64,000 nt of DNA, taken from the NCBI RefSeq assembly GCF_017349295.1, contig NZ_JAFMPK010000027.1, positions 311,292-375,291 of the forward strand, given 5' to 3'. The DNA is from Myceligenerans salitolerans (GTDB lineage Bacteria > Actinomycetota > Actinomycetes > Actinomycetales > Cellulomonadaceae). Made by a program: the position numbers and the translations under genes. Shown piece after piece: positions 19,801-27,797 of this stretch. The stretch's first letter is position 1. Every line of letters starts with the position of its first letter. The notes beneath the pieces were generated by a model that searched no databases, was not told the origin of the DNA, and saw nothing but the letters and a program-made list of their open reading frames with translations.

Positions 19801-22800
19801 CGCGCCCTGCGCCCGCGCCTTGTACGTGTCCTGGATGCCGTAGTAGAAGGGGTGTTCTCCGGCTTCGGAGGGAGCCGTCACGACGACCTGGTCGACGACG
19901 ACGGCCGGCTCCAGGTCCCCGGTGCTGCCGAACAGGGACTCGACCAGACCGATCTCGTCACCATCCGGATCGGTGTCGTTCGCCATCGCATCGATCGCCA
20001 CCGTCCGCTCCGGACGCACCAACGTCTCGTCATCCTGGGCGACAGGCTTCTGATTGGTTTCCGGCAACGGGGCGATGCCGACCCGGACGGTACCGATCCC
20101 CACCGCGCCACGCGTGTCCGTCGCACTGTAGGTGAAAGTATCGGTACCCACCGCATCAGGCGACGCCTCGAAGTCGATGAAACCGTCCGTGATCCGCGCA
20201 CGACCCATCGTCGGAGCACCCGAGATATCCGACAGCATCACATAATCACCATCCGGATCAATCCCGTCCAACGGCACATCCACCCGCACCGTCCCACCCG
20301 ACAACACCCGAGCAGTCACATCCGGCAACTGCGGCGCCGCATTCTCCTCGTCATCACGCACATTGATCGTGATCTGCGCCGAATCACGCTGCCCATTCGG
20401 ATCACTCACCTCATAGACCGCATGAGCCACCCCCGCCTCATCACCCGCCTTGAAACGCACCACCTCCTCGGAGACGAACGCCTCCCCCATGTCGGCGCCC
20501 GGCTCCTCGACCAGCTCTCGGGTGAGTTCGATCGGCAACCCGTCCGGGTGGGAGTCGTTCTTCAGCACCGGGATCGTCACCGTGTCGCCCACGTGCACAT
20601 CCACCTCGTCCGCACCGGCCTCCGGCGGACGCAGACGGTCCGACGTCGGGATCGGCACGACGTGCACCTCGCCGTCGGCGGCCGCTTCGCCGTTCGACAC
20701 GGTGTAGCCGATCGTCACCGTGGACTCGAGGCGACGGTTCTCGGTGATCTTGAGCACCTGATGATCCAGCACCGCCACCGTGAGACCGGAATCCTCAGGA
20801 ACATCGATCTCCTGCACGACAAGCACCCCACCCGCCGGATCGGTGTCGTTCGCCAGCACGTCCACCAGACCCTCACCACCCTTGGGCAGGAGCACCTGAT
20901 CCGACACCACCACCGGCTTGCCCGCGTCACTCGGCGGCTCGAGAACGTCGACCCGCACCAGGCCCGTCACCGTGGGGTTGGGGCCGTCGCTGACGTAGTA
21001 GGGGATGTCGTACGAGCCGGGCTTCTCACTGACGAACCGGAAGGTGCCGGCCGTGTGGTTGGGCGTGATCTCCACCGACTCGGCGTTGCCCACCTCGACC
21101 AGCCGGAGCCGGTCCTCATCCGGGTCGGAGTCGTTCGCCAGGGGGCGCACCGTGACCGGTTCACCCACCAGCGTCGTGACATGGTCCTGCACCGGGATCG
21201 GCGGCTGGTTGTCCGCCTCGACCTGCACGTTGACGACGCCCTTGGTCACCGCTCCCTCACCGTCCGACACGGTGATGTCGACGATCTTGCGCCCGGTCGC
21301 GCCGCCGCCGTCCAGGAACTCGAGCGTCCCGTCCGGACGGGAACGCACCTCGTCGTTCGGGTCCTTCGTCGTGGCCGTCGACAAGAACAGGTCGTCCCCG
21401 TCCGGGTCGCGGAAGTACGGCAGCACGTTGATCTTCGCCGTCCCGCCCTGGGCCGCCTTGAGCACGGGCCCGGAGACGTCGTCGGCCATGAGGGCGGGAG
21501 CCTCGTTCTCCTCCGCCGGCCGGACCGTCAGGGTGACGTCGGCCTCGGCGGTACCGTTCTCCCGGCCGTCGTCCACCTGGTACGTGAACGTGATCGTGCC
21601 CGTCGCGTCCGCCGGCACGTTCGCCTGCAGGGCGGCGCCGTCGAGCACGCGATCCACGGTGACGCCCGAGCTTCCCTCCGGCCCCTCCAGGACGGAGGCG
21701 GTCATGACGTCGCCGTCCGGATCGACGTCGTTTCCCAGCACGTTGAGCACCGTGGTGCGTCCGGCACGCACGCCCAGGTCGTCGTCCTCGGGCTGTGGTG
21801 CCTTGTTCGGCTTGTCGCGGTCGGCGACCGTCTGGTCCACCTGCTCGAAGACGGTCTCCTGAGAGTCCGTCTCCTCGCCCTCGTCGTCCTCGTTGTCCTT
21901 CAGGTCCCAGTCGTCGACCTTCCGGTACTGCTCGGTGGGCAACCAGAGATTGCCCCCGATCACGTCGTTGAGAATGATCCGGTCGCGATTCGTCCGGTAC
22001 TGCAGGACCGCACCCGGCGCGAGGCCTTCGAGTGTCTGGCGGTCGTCCGAGTCGGTCCCCGGGCAGTCGCGGATCACGTCGCCGGTGGTCGACCAGGCGC
22101 CGTAGGTGCAGCCCCCCACCTGGACGGGAGCGGCGGGAGAACCGGACGCCGGCTGCTTGAGCGCGTCACTGCCGTCCAAAGGCTGGCTGACCAGGGAATC
22201 GGGGGTGGCGACAGCCGCCGTGTCCGACTCACCGGACGGCTGCTGGAGCTGCGCCTCGCCGAAACCCTCGACGCGGATCCGGTCGCCGCCCGGGATGATC
22301 AAGGTCTCGGCCGTACGGTCGAGCACCACGGGCCGGTCACCGACCGCGGAGACCTGCAGGTCCGCGCCCTCCTGGACGCTGATGCGCTCGGTTCCGACCT
22401 CGCCCGGAGTGCCCCTGCCGCTCGTCGGGACGACCGTCAGCTGCCCCCCTTCGGCCGTCGTGGCCACATAGACGGTGCCGTCCGTGCCCACCGCGAGGGC
22501 GCCGCCCGTGCCGATCTCGGCGGTCGGATCGAGCTTCTCCTCGTCGAACGCCTGGGCACCGTCGAACGGCAGCACCCACAGACGGCCCGACTCGCCGTCG
22601 TAGACCGCCGACGTCGCACCACCGGAGGCAACCTGCGCGCCCGCCGGCAGCGCCAGCGTGCCGTCGAGCTGAAGATGCGCCGGATCGACCGGGCTAGCCT
22701 CCGAGGCGCCGTCGTCGTCCAGAAGGACACGACCGCCGTCCTGCGAGACGTCGAACGTCGTGGAGTTCGTCGCCATGATGCCGTCGATCGAACCGGCCTC

Positions 22801-22992
22801 GAAGTTGTACCGGCCCAGCTCACCATGACTCACCCGGGTCACCCAGATCCCCGAGTCGTTCAGCACCACATCAGCGGTGGCCTCACCGTCATACCAGAGC
22901 GCCAGCGCGACCAGGGCGCCGGAGAAAACAGCGACCACACCCGCCGACGCGACCGCACGCTTGTTCTCCATGAGACGCGACACCAGGGACAC
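16873..22992 (-). CDS. Giant Ig/cadherin-like and fibronectin type III repeat surface protein
   Basis: 2039 residues. It starts with GTG preceded by GGAGGAG, has an N-terminal membrane helix at about 13-33, then a ~350-residue unassigned outside domain. Roughly eleven Ig/cadherin-like repeats follow (about 400-1455), many carrying the vLaNDxDPDGD signature seen in calcium-binding bacterial repeats. About five FN3 domains (1455-1930) and a Cys-containing C-terminal domain complete it. There is no LPxTG signal, so it is anchored by the N-terminal helix with the repeats outside. Gene order with MoxR, DUF58, transglutaminase and kinase recalls the Bifidobacterium FN3 protein of the PFNA cluster, which is much shorter. 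An adhesive or wall-spanning scaffold role is inferred. Codon usage is patchy, notably about 20140-20470. Confidence 0.88.
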   Translation of the reverse strand: MSLVSRLMENKRAVASAGVVAVFSGALVALALWYDGEATADVVLNDSGIWVTRVSHGELGRYNFEAGSIDGIMATNSTTFDVSQDGGRVLLDDDGASEASPVDPAHLQLDGTLALPAGAQVASGGATSAVYDGESGRLWVLPFDGAQAFDEEKLDPTAEIGTGGALAVGTDGTVYVATTAEGGQLTVVPTSGRGTPGEVGTERISVQEGADLQVSAVGDRPVVLDRTAETLIIPGGDRIRVEGFGEAQLQQPSGESDTAAVATPDSLVSQPLDGSDALKQPASGSPAAPVQVGGCTYGAWSTTGDVIRDCPGTDSDDRQTLEGLAPGAVLQYRTNRDRIILNDVIGGNLWLPTEQYRKVDDWDLKDNEDDEGEETDSQETVFEQVDQTVADRDKPNKAPQPEDDDLGVRAGRTTVLNVLGNDVDPDGDVMTASVLEGPEGSSGVTVDRVLDGAALQANVPADATGTITFTYQVDDGRENGTAEADVTLTVRPAEENEAPALMADDVSGPVLKAAQGGTAKINVLPYFRDPDGDDLFLSTATTKDPNDEVRSRPDGTLEFLDGGGATGRKIVDITVSDGEGAVTKGVVNVQVEADNQPPIPVQDHVTTLVGEPVTVRPLANDSDPDEDRLRLVEVGNAESVEITPNHTAGTFRFVSEKPGSYDIPYYVSDGPNPTVTGLVRVDVLEPPSDAGKPVVVSDQVLLPKGGEGLVDVLANDTDPAGGVLVVQEIDVPEDSGLTVAVLDHQVLKITENRRLESTVTIGYTVSNGEAAADGEVHVVPIPTSDRLRPPEAGADEVDVHVGDTVTIPVLKNDSHPDGLPIELTRELVEEPGADMGEAFVSEEVVRFKAGDEAGVAHAVYEVSDPNGQRDSAQITINVRDDEENAAPQLPDVTARVLSGGTVRVDVPLDGIDPDGDYVMLSDISGAPTMGRARITDGFIDFEASPDAVGTDTFTYSATDTRGAVGIGTVRVGIAPLPETNQKPVAQDDETLVRPERTVAIDAMANDTDPDGDEIGLVESLFGSTGDLEPAVVVDQVVVTAPSEAGEHPFYYGIQDTYKARAQGAITVKVSRDAPLLPPVANDDVLSVPDVVGKDSVTVDVLANDVDPDGVAADLEVSLGTDAGAATLSEDGKVTVPLTPDLQIVTYTVTDMDGLESSAFIRVPGDSLTPHLKPGLEPLEAISGEPLQIDLTEYVVVEEGLKPRITEESTVSAVEGSVEVEDRENLVYVSKEDYIGPASVSFEVTDRESPEDPEGRKATLTLPIEVRATENQPPEIKGSPVLEVPAGDEGAVDLGAYVRDPENDKLTFEVKDSGDGVAASVQGSTVTAQAEPSVTKGASQTIPFTVTDGHTDPVEGSLTVQVVASTRPLAVTGEDVVEGAHEGVAENIDVLANDTNPFPETPLELFGVPVVETGSGTASYSGDQVVVTPDEGFHGAMRVKYTVQDATKDPDRHVDGVINLTVLGKPEAPRAPRVEEVRSQTVVLTWDEPNNNGAPIESYTVTSSQGDEQRCPTTTCTVTGLTNNVTYTFTVQAENEVGLGEASPASQEARPDEKPDQPAPPELEFGDQSLEVSWVNKTYTDRSPIDCVNLEISPAPPGGAIQKECLQGTSTTWEGLENGTAYTVRVQAENQAPDPSEWSDPSAPEVPAGPPEQPAAPTATRVNTNLGGQVEVSWTAPANNGDAIKSYDLDILQGGSVVETLPDIAATSQTVENLDTDKSYTFQVTAENKAGESETSPQSNAVLPHGTPDRPGAPSARLGGNTNGQADVSWGGIGDFRGTGGYYEVRANQANPKGPITGTSYTYQGLSNGTAYTFSVRACNAQGACSAWSGESSPAVTPYTVPGTPGVTWHRSGNGQGGYFTVRGPGSDGGRAVQRIEWQASGSWSNSGTIQQGGWPTNITVGNNGYDRTYRLQARACNAAGCGSWASATGTTVSAPDPQATVVHGSRVSNGDCTHSSCAYYKVNYSDFPSGSHRVECWSETNPDTPGWHNIIDGSTRPGGAGETRTFGGSGSIELRCFYGYPGTRVGVVIDGQAYARTTW

Positions 22993-23153
22993 GAGTCTCC
23001 TCCTCGACTACAACGTTGTGGTGGCCGACCTGGGCACGGGCTCCGCACCCCGCGCTGCCCCGTCCCGGCCTGTCCGAATCATCTGGTTTAATCCGCCCAG
23101 ATTCCGGAGATCACCCTACAAGCAGCCACTGACACGCGGACAGGGAAGGGCAC

Positions 23154-23169
23154 GGGGAGATCTCCCCAT
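23154..23169. promoter_or_regulatory. Palindrome upstream of the FN3 surface-protein gene (candidate operator)
   Basis: GGGGAGATCTCCCC (23154-23167) is a perfect 14-bp palindrome followed by AT, 162 bp before the surface-protein start. It matches the element at 529-546 in both arms and in the following ATCC. The 260-bp gap 22993-23252 that contains it should hold the main promoter of the type VII-like cluster; I could not assign -35 and -10 boxes with confidence. Confidence 0.45.
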
Positions 23170-23252
23170 CCGCAGGATCTACACAGTCCTGGGGTCATTC
23201 CGGGGCGATGACCGCCGCCGATTCGGCCCTGCCCGAAACGACCGACTACTCG

Positions 23253-23603
23253 TCAGAACTCTCGATCACGCCCCAGGAGCCTCACCCGGCTGCCCGCTCC
23301 CAGGCCCCACCGCGCGAAGCTGCCGGCCGGCGCCTCCAGGACAGCCCGCACGCCCCGTCGTGTCGCCGAGAAGCCCCAGGGCCGCAGCACCTGCGCGTGC
23401 AGCACCTCGCCGTCCCGGTCCAGCAGTGCCACGTCGAGCGGCACACTCATCCAGGCACCATGGACGGACGAGCACGGCCGCAGGACGAGCGCCTCGGGCA
23501 GTTCGCGCCGGAACAGCAGGCCGCGCGCCCGGGTCAGTACCGTGTCGGCAACCTCTGCCTCGGCGACAGGGTCGCCGTCCACCACAAGCGTGGACCGTTT
23601 CAT
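23253..23603 (-). CDS. DUF192 family protein
   Basis: 116 residues with the DUF192 signatures: RARGLLFRRELPEALVLRPC near the start, SVHGAWMSVPLDVALLDRDG in the middle and a V-L-E-x-PAG-like motif (VLEAPAGSFARWGL) near the end. The function of the family is unknown. DUF192 genes often neighbour Tad pilus loci in actinomycetes, and this one is divergent from the Tad operon here. The ATG is preceded by GGAAGGGG. There is no signal peptide, unlike many proteobacterial members. Confidence 0.85.
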   Translation of the reverse strand: MKRSTLVVDGDPVAEAEVADTVLTRARGLLFRRELPEALVLRPCSSVHGAWMSVPLDVALLDRDGEVLHAQVLRPWGFSATRRGVRAVLEAPAGSFARWGLGAGSRVRLLGRDREF

Positions 23604-24146
23604 CGCGTCCCCTTCCGTTCACGGACCCTTGGTCCACGCAGAATCTTTCACACCGCTTTCTCGATGACTGGTGGGGATTTCTACCACGCACGACCGGCGC
23701 GACATAAGTGTCGTCCGCGCGACAGCCTTGCGTCAGGTTTTCCTCTCGTCCCGAAAGCCCGTTCGCCGATGACCGATCGGGCATCCGCGGTGTGCACTTC
23801 GTGACTGGTTCGCACGACGCCCTTTCCGGACACCACGGGCGTCGACCCCTTTACTTCCGGGCTCGCCATCGTTTTCGACCGCCCGAGGTCGGCCACGCCC
23901 CCTGCCCGGTTCCGCGGAAACGATGACCGTTCGGCCACGGGCATCCTTGACGGTCAGCAACTCGCCCGCCAACATCCACCTTGGGACCGCTGAAATGGCC
24001 TCTGTCACAGTTCCCCACTCACCGGGAGCGAGCGGCGGGAGCCAGGACGACGGCGCCCCGGAACACGCAGCCCATACATCTGGAAAAGCCCGGGACCGAT
24101 TTGTTAGTTCCACTCACAAGCGGTCCGGCACATGGAGGGGGACATC
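23604..24146. promoter_or_regulatory. Divergent intergenic region before the Tad operon
   Basis: These 543 bp between the DUF192 and Tad genes have lower GC than their surroundings and contain no ORF with coding character. A possible sigma-A-like promoter facing the Tad genes is TTGACG at 23947-23952, 17 bp, then CAACAT at 23970-23975. CATACAT near 24073 is another -10 candidate. TTGGGACC at 23981 repeats part of the element found before the Flp gene. Promoter positions are tentative. Confidence 0.4.
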
Positions 24147-24959
24147 GTGCTCGTCGTCGCGATCGGTGCGCCGGATGGCGTCCACGCCGCCGTCCACCGC
24201 GCCGATCCGACGCTGGAGTCCGTGGTGGCTGCCATCCGCCGCCTGCCCGTGGACGACATCGTCGTCGCCACGCGTGACGAGGAGGCGCGCAAGGTCGCAC
24301 GGGCCGCTCGTCTGGTGCTGGGATCCGAGCGGCTCGCCCTGCTGCACCTCGACGTCCACCTCACTGCCTGGGCCCTCGTGCTCGCCGGCCTGACCACCCC
24401 CGCCCTCCCGGCGGCATCGGCACGGGCGGTGGCGGACGACGTCCTCGCCCACGTGTCGACCCGGGCCATCGTCTCGACCGTCACGTCCCTGGAGAAGCCC
24501 GCGCCGACGTTCCGCCAGCACGCCGGCAGCCTTCTGCCCACCTCGGCGTTCGTGGTGGACCCTCGCCGCGGGACCGTCGGGCGGTTCCTCGGTCACCTCG
24601 GGATACCGGACGGGGAGACGATCGCCGTCGCTCACTCGCCACGGCCCGTCGTGCCGGAGGCGCACGACCTGCTTCCCCACCCGGCCGACGTCGAGCTGGG
24701 CGGGCCGCAGGGCCTGAAGGCCGCCGAGTGGCCCGCACCACGGTGGTTCGAGGCATCGAGCCTCGATGCTCCGCTCACCTCCACCATCACCAACGTGGCC
24801 TCGGGGTTCTTCCGCTGGCCGGCCTGTGACGTCTGCGGCCGGGCGGCCCCGGAGTCGTGCCTCTTCTGCGATGTCGCCGCGCGACCCGCCCGGACCGGGC
24901 CGCGCGGCGGCATCGCAGGACCTACCCCCCACACCGAGCCCTTGGAGGCGGTCAATTGA
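24147..24959 (+). CDS. Hypothetical protein, first gene of the Tad operon, with C-terminal CxxC pair
   Basis: 270 residues. I chose GTG at 24147 because GGAGGGGG sits 5-6 bases before it; an in-frame ATG at 24132 lacks a ribosome site. The body is Ala/Val/Leu-rich and soluble, with alternating strands and helices (LVVAIGAPDG, DDIVVATRDEEARK). The last 45 residues hold CDVCGRAAPESCLFCDVA, two Cys pairs that could bind zinc. The stop TGA overlaps the TTG start of the SAF gene, so the two are translationally coupled. I do not recognise the family; its position suggests a cytoplasmic accessory or regulatory factor for pilus assembly. Confidence 0.72.
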   Translation: MLVVAIGAPDGVHAAVHRADPTLESVVAAIRRLPVDDIVVATRDEEARKVARAARLVLGSERLALLHLDVHLTAWALVLAGLTTPALPAASARAVADDVLAHVSTRAIVSTVTSLEKPAPTFRQHAGSLLPTSAFVVDPRRGTVGRFLGHLGIPDGETIAVAHSPRPVVPEAHDLLPHPADVELGGPQGLKAAEWPAPRWFEASSLDAPLTSTITNVASGFFRWPACDVCGRAAPESCLFCDVAARPARTGPRGGIAGPTPHTEPLEAVN

Positions 24960-25666
24960 ACCCCCGGCAGCGACGCGGAGTGTTCCTTCTCGTCGTCACC
25001 TCCGTTCTCGCGGTCGCCGTGTTCGCCGGCGTCCTGTACTACGTGCGCACCGTGAGCACCCAGGTCGGCCCGATGACCACCGTGCTGCAGCTGAACCGCG
25101 CGGTGGAGGCCCAGGAGCCCATCGAGCCGGCGATGCTGGAGGAGGTCGAGATCCCGGAGCGCTGGGCGCCCGACTCCGCCCTGCACGACAAGGCCGACGT
25201 GGAGGGCCTCGTCGCAGCCACCGCCTACCGGCGGGGCGCGATGATCCAGACGGGCATGCTCGTCGAGCGCCCGATCGTGGAGCCCGGATTCCGCGAGGTC
25301 GCCGTGATCGTGGACGCCGAGACGGGTGTCGCCGGCAAGGTGAAGCCGGGCGACCGGGTCGACGTCATCGCGACGATGCGGGCGAACGGGGACTCGAAGA
25401 ACCTCGCCCGCGTGTGGGTGTCGAACGTGCTCGTCGTCGAGGTCGGGATCCCGACCACGGTCGAGGAACCCGACGACATCGCCCCGAGCAGGGGTCTGCC
25501 GGTGACGTTCGCGCTGAGTACCGAGGACGCGCTGACCCTGGCCTACATCGAGACGTTCTCCGAGAAGATGCGCATCGCCCTGCGCGGCGCGGGTGACGAC
25601 GAGGAGATCCCGTTCGATGAGCGGACCTTCAACGGCACCGTGTCCAAGAAGAAGCAGGAGGGCTGA
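24956..25666 (+). CDS. SAF-domain pilus assembly protein (CpaB/RcpC-like)
   Basis: 236 residues from a TTG start at 24956 that overlaps the previous stop (TTGA) and has GGAGG upstream. A membrane helix at about 8-30 is followed by a SAF domain (TTVLQLNRAVEAQEPIEPAM) and an RcpC-like region (GFREVAVIVDAETGVAGKVK, PGDRVDVIATM). In Gram-negative Tad systems CpaB/RcpC acts in the periplasm near the secretin. Here, with no outer membrane, it probably works at the outer face of the cell membrane or in the wall. Its position just before tadZ is the usual one. Confidence 0.87.
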   Translation: MNPRQRRGVFLLVVTSVLAVAVFAGVLYYVRTVSTQVGPMTTVLQLNRAVEAQEPIEPAMLEEVEIPERWAPDSALHDKADVEGLVAATAYRRGAMIQTGMLVERPIVEPGFREVAVIVDAETGVAGKVKPGDRVDVIATMRANGDSKNLARVWVSNVLVVEVGIPTTVEEPDDIAPSRGLPVTFALSTEDALTLAYIETFSEKMRIALRGAGDDEEIPFDERTFNGTVSKKKQEG

Positions 25667-25668
25667 AG

Positions 25669-27354
25669 GTGGCCACCAAGGTCCTGCTCGTCACGGCGTC
25701 GTACGAGGTCCGGGATCACCTGGGGCACGTGCTCTCCGAGTCCGACGGCTTCGAGCTGGCCGCCTCGGTCCCCGACAGCCCCGGCGTCATGACCGCGCTG
25801 GACCGCCATCCCGACGTCGGGCTCATCGTGATCGACGAGGCCGCCGACGACGGCCGTGGCCACGCCCTGACCCGGAGCGTCGGCATGGCGGTCCCCCTGA
25901 TCGGCATCGTCATGGTCGTCGAGGCGCACAACCCGGCCGAGATGAGCACCGCGATGGCCGCCGCCATGGACGTCGGTGCCCGCTCGGTGATCGCCCGCAA
26001 CGCCGGACTGGAGGAGGTGCTCAGCCGGTTCGAGGCCGTGGCGGCGTGGTCGGCCGTGGCACAGGCCGCCGTCTCGGCGGAACGCAGCGGCGGGCGCAGC
26101 GGACGGGTCGTCGCCGTGGCCGGCGCCAAGGGCGGTGTGGGTACCTCGGTGCTGGCCCTTCTGCTGGCCCGCGCCGGCCGCACCGGCGACACCACGCTCG
26201 TCGACCTCGACGTCGGCGCCGGTGACCTCACCGCGTACTCCGGGGTGCGAACCCGCCGCTCGATCGTCGACCTGGCCGGGGTGGAGGGCGAGATCACCGG
26301 GCGCATGCTCCGGGAGACGACGTACGAGGTGCCGGGCGGCATCCGGTTGCTCCCCGCACCTGCCGACGGGGAACGGGGGGAGGAGATCACGGCGGCCGCC
26401 GTCCGGTCGGTCCTCTCGGGCCTCCGCTTCGAGTCGGACCTCGCGGTGCTCGACGTCGGGACACATCTCGACGAGGCACGAGCCACCGCCCTCGAGTTCG
26501 CCGACCGCGTGCTGCTCGTCAGCACCCCCGACCTTCCCTCCCTGCGGTCCGCACGTCGCGCCCTCGCGCAGTGGGAACGTCTGGCCATCCGGCAGTCGGC
26601 GTCGGTGGAGCTCGTGCTCAACCGTCGTACCCCGAAGGACGAGATCACGCCGCAGCTCGCCGAACGCATCGTGGAACGTCCGGTCGCGTTCACCGTGCCC
26701 GACGGCGGCGCCCCGTTCGCCGCGGCGATCAACACCGCGACGCTGCTGGAGTCCCCGACACCGGTGCACAAGGCCGTCGCGGAGGTGGGCGCGGCCGCGA
26801 TCCGTGAGGAGGCAGGTGCCACCCCGTCGGACACGCCGGACGGACCGACGGAGGTGGAGACCCTCGTGGCCGCCTCGTCCCGGCGGGCGGGTCGCCGCGA
26901 CCGCAAGACCGGGGAGCGGGCGGAGCCGGCCGAAAAGGGACGCAAGGACCGCCCGGCCACCCGCTCCGGTGCACGGGACGCCGGCCAGGCGACGGTCGAG
27001 ATGCCTGTCTTCATCACCATCGCGCTCCTGACGATCCTGCTGTGCGTGCAGGGCATCGGCTGGGCCTCCGGCCTGCTGGCTGCTCGCGCCGCCGCACAGG
27101 AGGGCGCCCGGACCGTCGGCGTCGCCGGCTACCCCGAGGGCGACGCGGGCGCCGACGAGCGCGTCGCCCAGGTGGAGCGGCGAGTCCGGGACGACGTGCG
27201 GGACCGCCTGCCCGACGCCATGCGGGACACGGTCCGTGACTCCGACATCACGATCTCGTCCGACGAGGTGAGCGTGCGGGTCACCGTCCGGACCATCCTT
27301 CCCGGCGTGGACCTGTCCGCGTCCTCGACCGCCCCTGTGTACTCGGAGCGCTGA
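25669..27354 (+). CDS. TadZ/CpaE-like ATPase fused to a TadE-like pseudopilin
   Basis: 561 residues from GTG, two bases after the SAF stop. Residues 1-125 resemble a receiver domain lacking clear phospho-acceptor context. Residues 145-390 are a ParA/MinD-like ATPase of the CpaE/TadZ type (AGAKGGVGTS at 151-160, TTLVDLDVGAGDLT). A charged Arg/Lys-rich linker (390-438) leads into a TadE-type segment: G/QATVEM then a membrane helix (FITIALLTILLCVQGIGWA) and AARAAAQEGARTVG, about 436-561. TadZ and TadE are normally separate proteins. The frame is continuous through the linker with no stop or restart, so it looks like a real fusion that would tether the cytoplasmic localisation factor to a membrane pseudopilin. 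Confidence 0.88.
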   Translation: MATKVLLVTASYEVRDHLGHVLSESDGFELAASVPDSPGVMTALDRHPDVGLIVIDEAADDGRGHALTRSVGMAVPLIGIVMVVEAHNPAEMSTAMAAAMDVGARSVIARNAGLEEVLSRFEAVAAWSAVAQAAVSAERSGGRSGRVVAVAGAKGGVGTSVLALLLARAGRTGDTTLVDLDVGAGDLTAYSGVRTRRSIVDLAGVEGEITGRMLRETTYEVPGGIRLLPAPADGERGEEITAAAVRSVLSGLRFESDLAVLDVGTHLDEARATALEFADRVLLVSTPDLPSLRSARRALAQWERLAIRQSASVELVLNRRTPKDEITPQLAERIVERPVAFTVPDGGAPFAAAINTATLLESPTPVHKAVAEVGAAAIREEAGATPSDTPDGPTEVETLVAASSRRAGRRDRKTGERAEPAEKGRKDRPATRSGARDAGQATVEMPVFITIALLTILLCVQGIGWASGLLAARAAAQEGARTVGVAGYPEGDAGADERVAQVERRVRDDVRDRLPDAMRDTVRDSDITISSDEVSVRVTVRTILPGVDLSASSTAPVYSER

Positions 27355-27355
27355 G

Positions 27356-27796
27356 ATGACTGTCCTCACCCCAGAACGTGATGCCGTGGACCCGGCGGGC
27401 CCACGAGCCCGGCCCCTGGACGGCGCCGGAAGGCCGGCGCGGCAGTGGCCCGCCACCGAAGACCGGGGCCAGGCGGCGGTCGAGCTCGTCGGCGTCGTGT
27501 TCGTCGTCCTGCTGGTGGCACTGCTCGCGATCCAGGGCATCACCGTCGCCCAGACGGCGTCGATCACCCAGGAGGCCGCCCGGAACGGCGCCCGCGCCCT
27601 GAGCCAGGGCGGCGACTGGCTCTCCGTGGTCGAGAACCAGATCCCGGACGGCCTGCGGCTCGAGGACGCGGAGGCGGCGACCGACGACGGCACCGCCCGC
27701 GTCCGGGTGACCGTGTCCGCACCGTTGGGCCTGGGCGAGATGACGGTCACCGACGTCGCCCTCACCCGTTCGGCCGAGTTCCCGATGGAGGGATGA
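27356..27796 (+). CDS. TadE-like pseudopilin
   Basis: 146 residues. After a 36-residue polar leader comes RGQAAVELVG, a prepilin-peptidase-type motif with Glu at +5, and a membrane helix (VVFVVLLVALLAIQGIT). Then follows the TadE signature TQEAARNGARALSQG and a short outside domain. The ATG is one base after the fusion-gene stop, and the next gene begins one base after its stop. It is a minor pseudopilin expected to be processed by a TadV/CpaA peptidase that is not encoded in this window. Confidence 0.9.
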   Translation: MTVLTPERDAVDPAGPRARPLDGAGRPARQWPATEDRGQAAVELVGVVFVVLLVALLAIQGITVAQTASITQEAARNGARALSQGGDWLSVVENQIPDGLRLEDAEAATDDGTARVRVTVSAPLGLGEMTVTDVALTRSAEFPMEG

Positions 27797-27797
27797 C

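Noticed and set aside
18360..22000. CRISPR-like or tandem DNA repeat array suggested by recurring GATCC-GGA-TCG strings
   Set aside because: They are coding repeats of Asp-Pro-Asp-Gly motifs at irregular spacing without constant repeats or spacers.
18637..23091. 1484-residue open frame on the plus strand
   Set aside because: It is the mirror of the FN3/Ig protein; its repeats such as RIGVVRQHVH simply reflect the DPDGD repeats on the other strand.
23604..24146. Small ORFs in the gap before the Tad operon
   Set aside because: They overlap one another on both strands, lack ribosome sites and show no codon bias.
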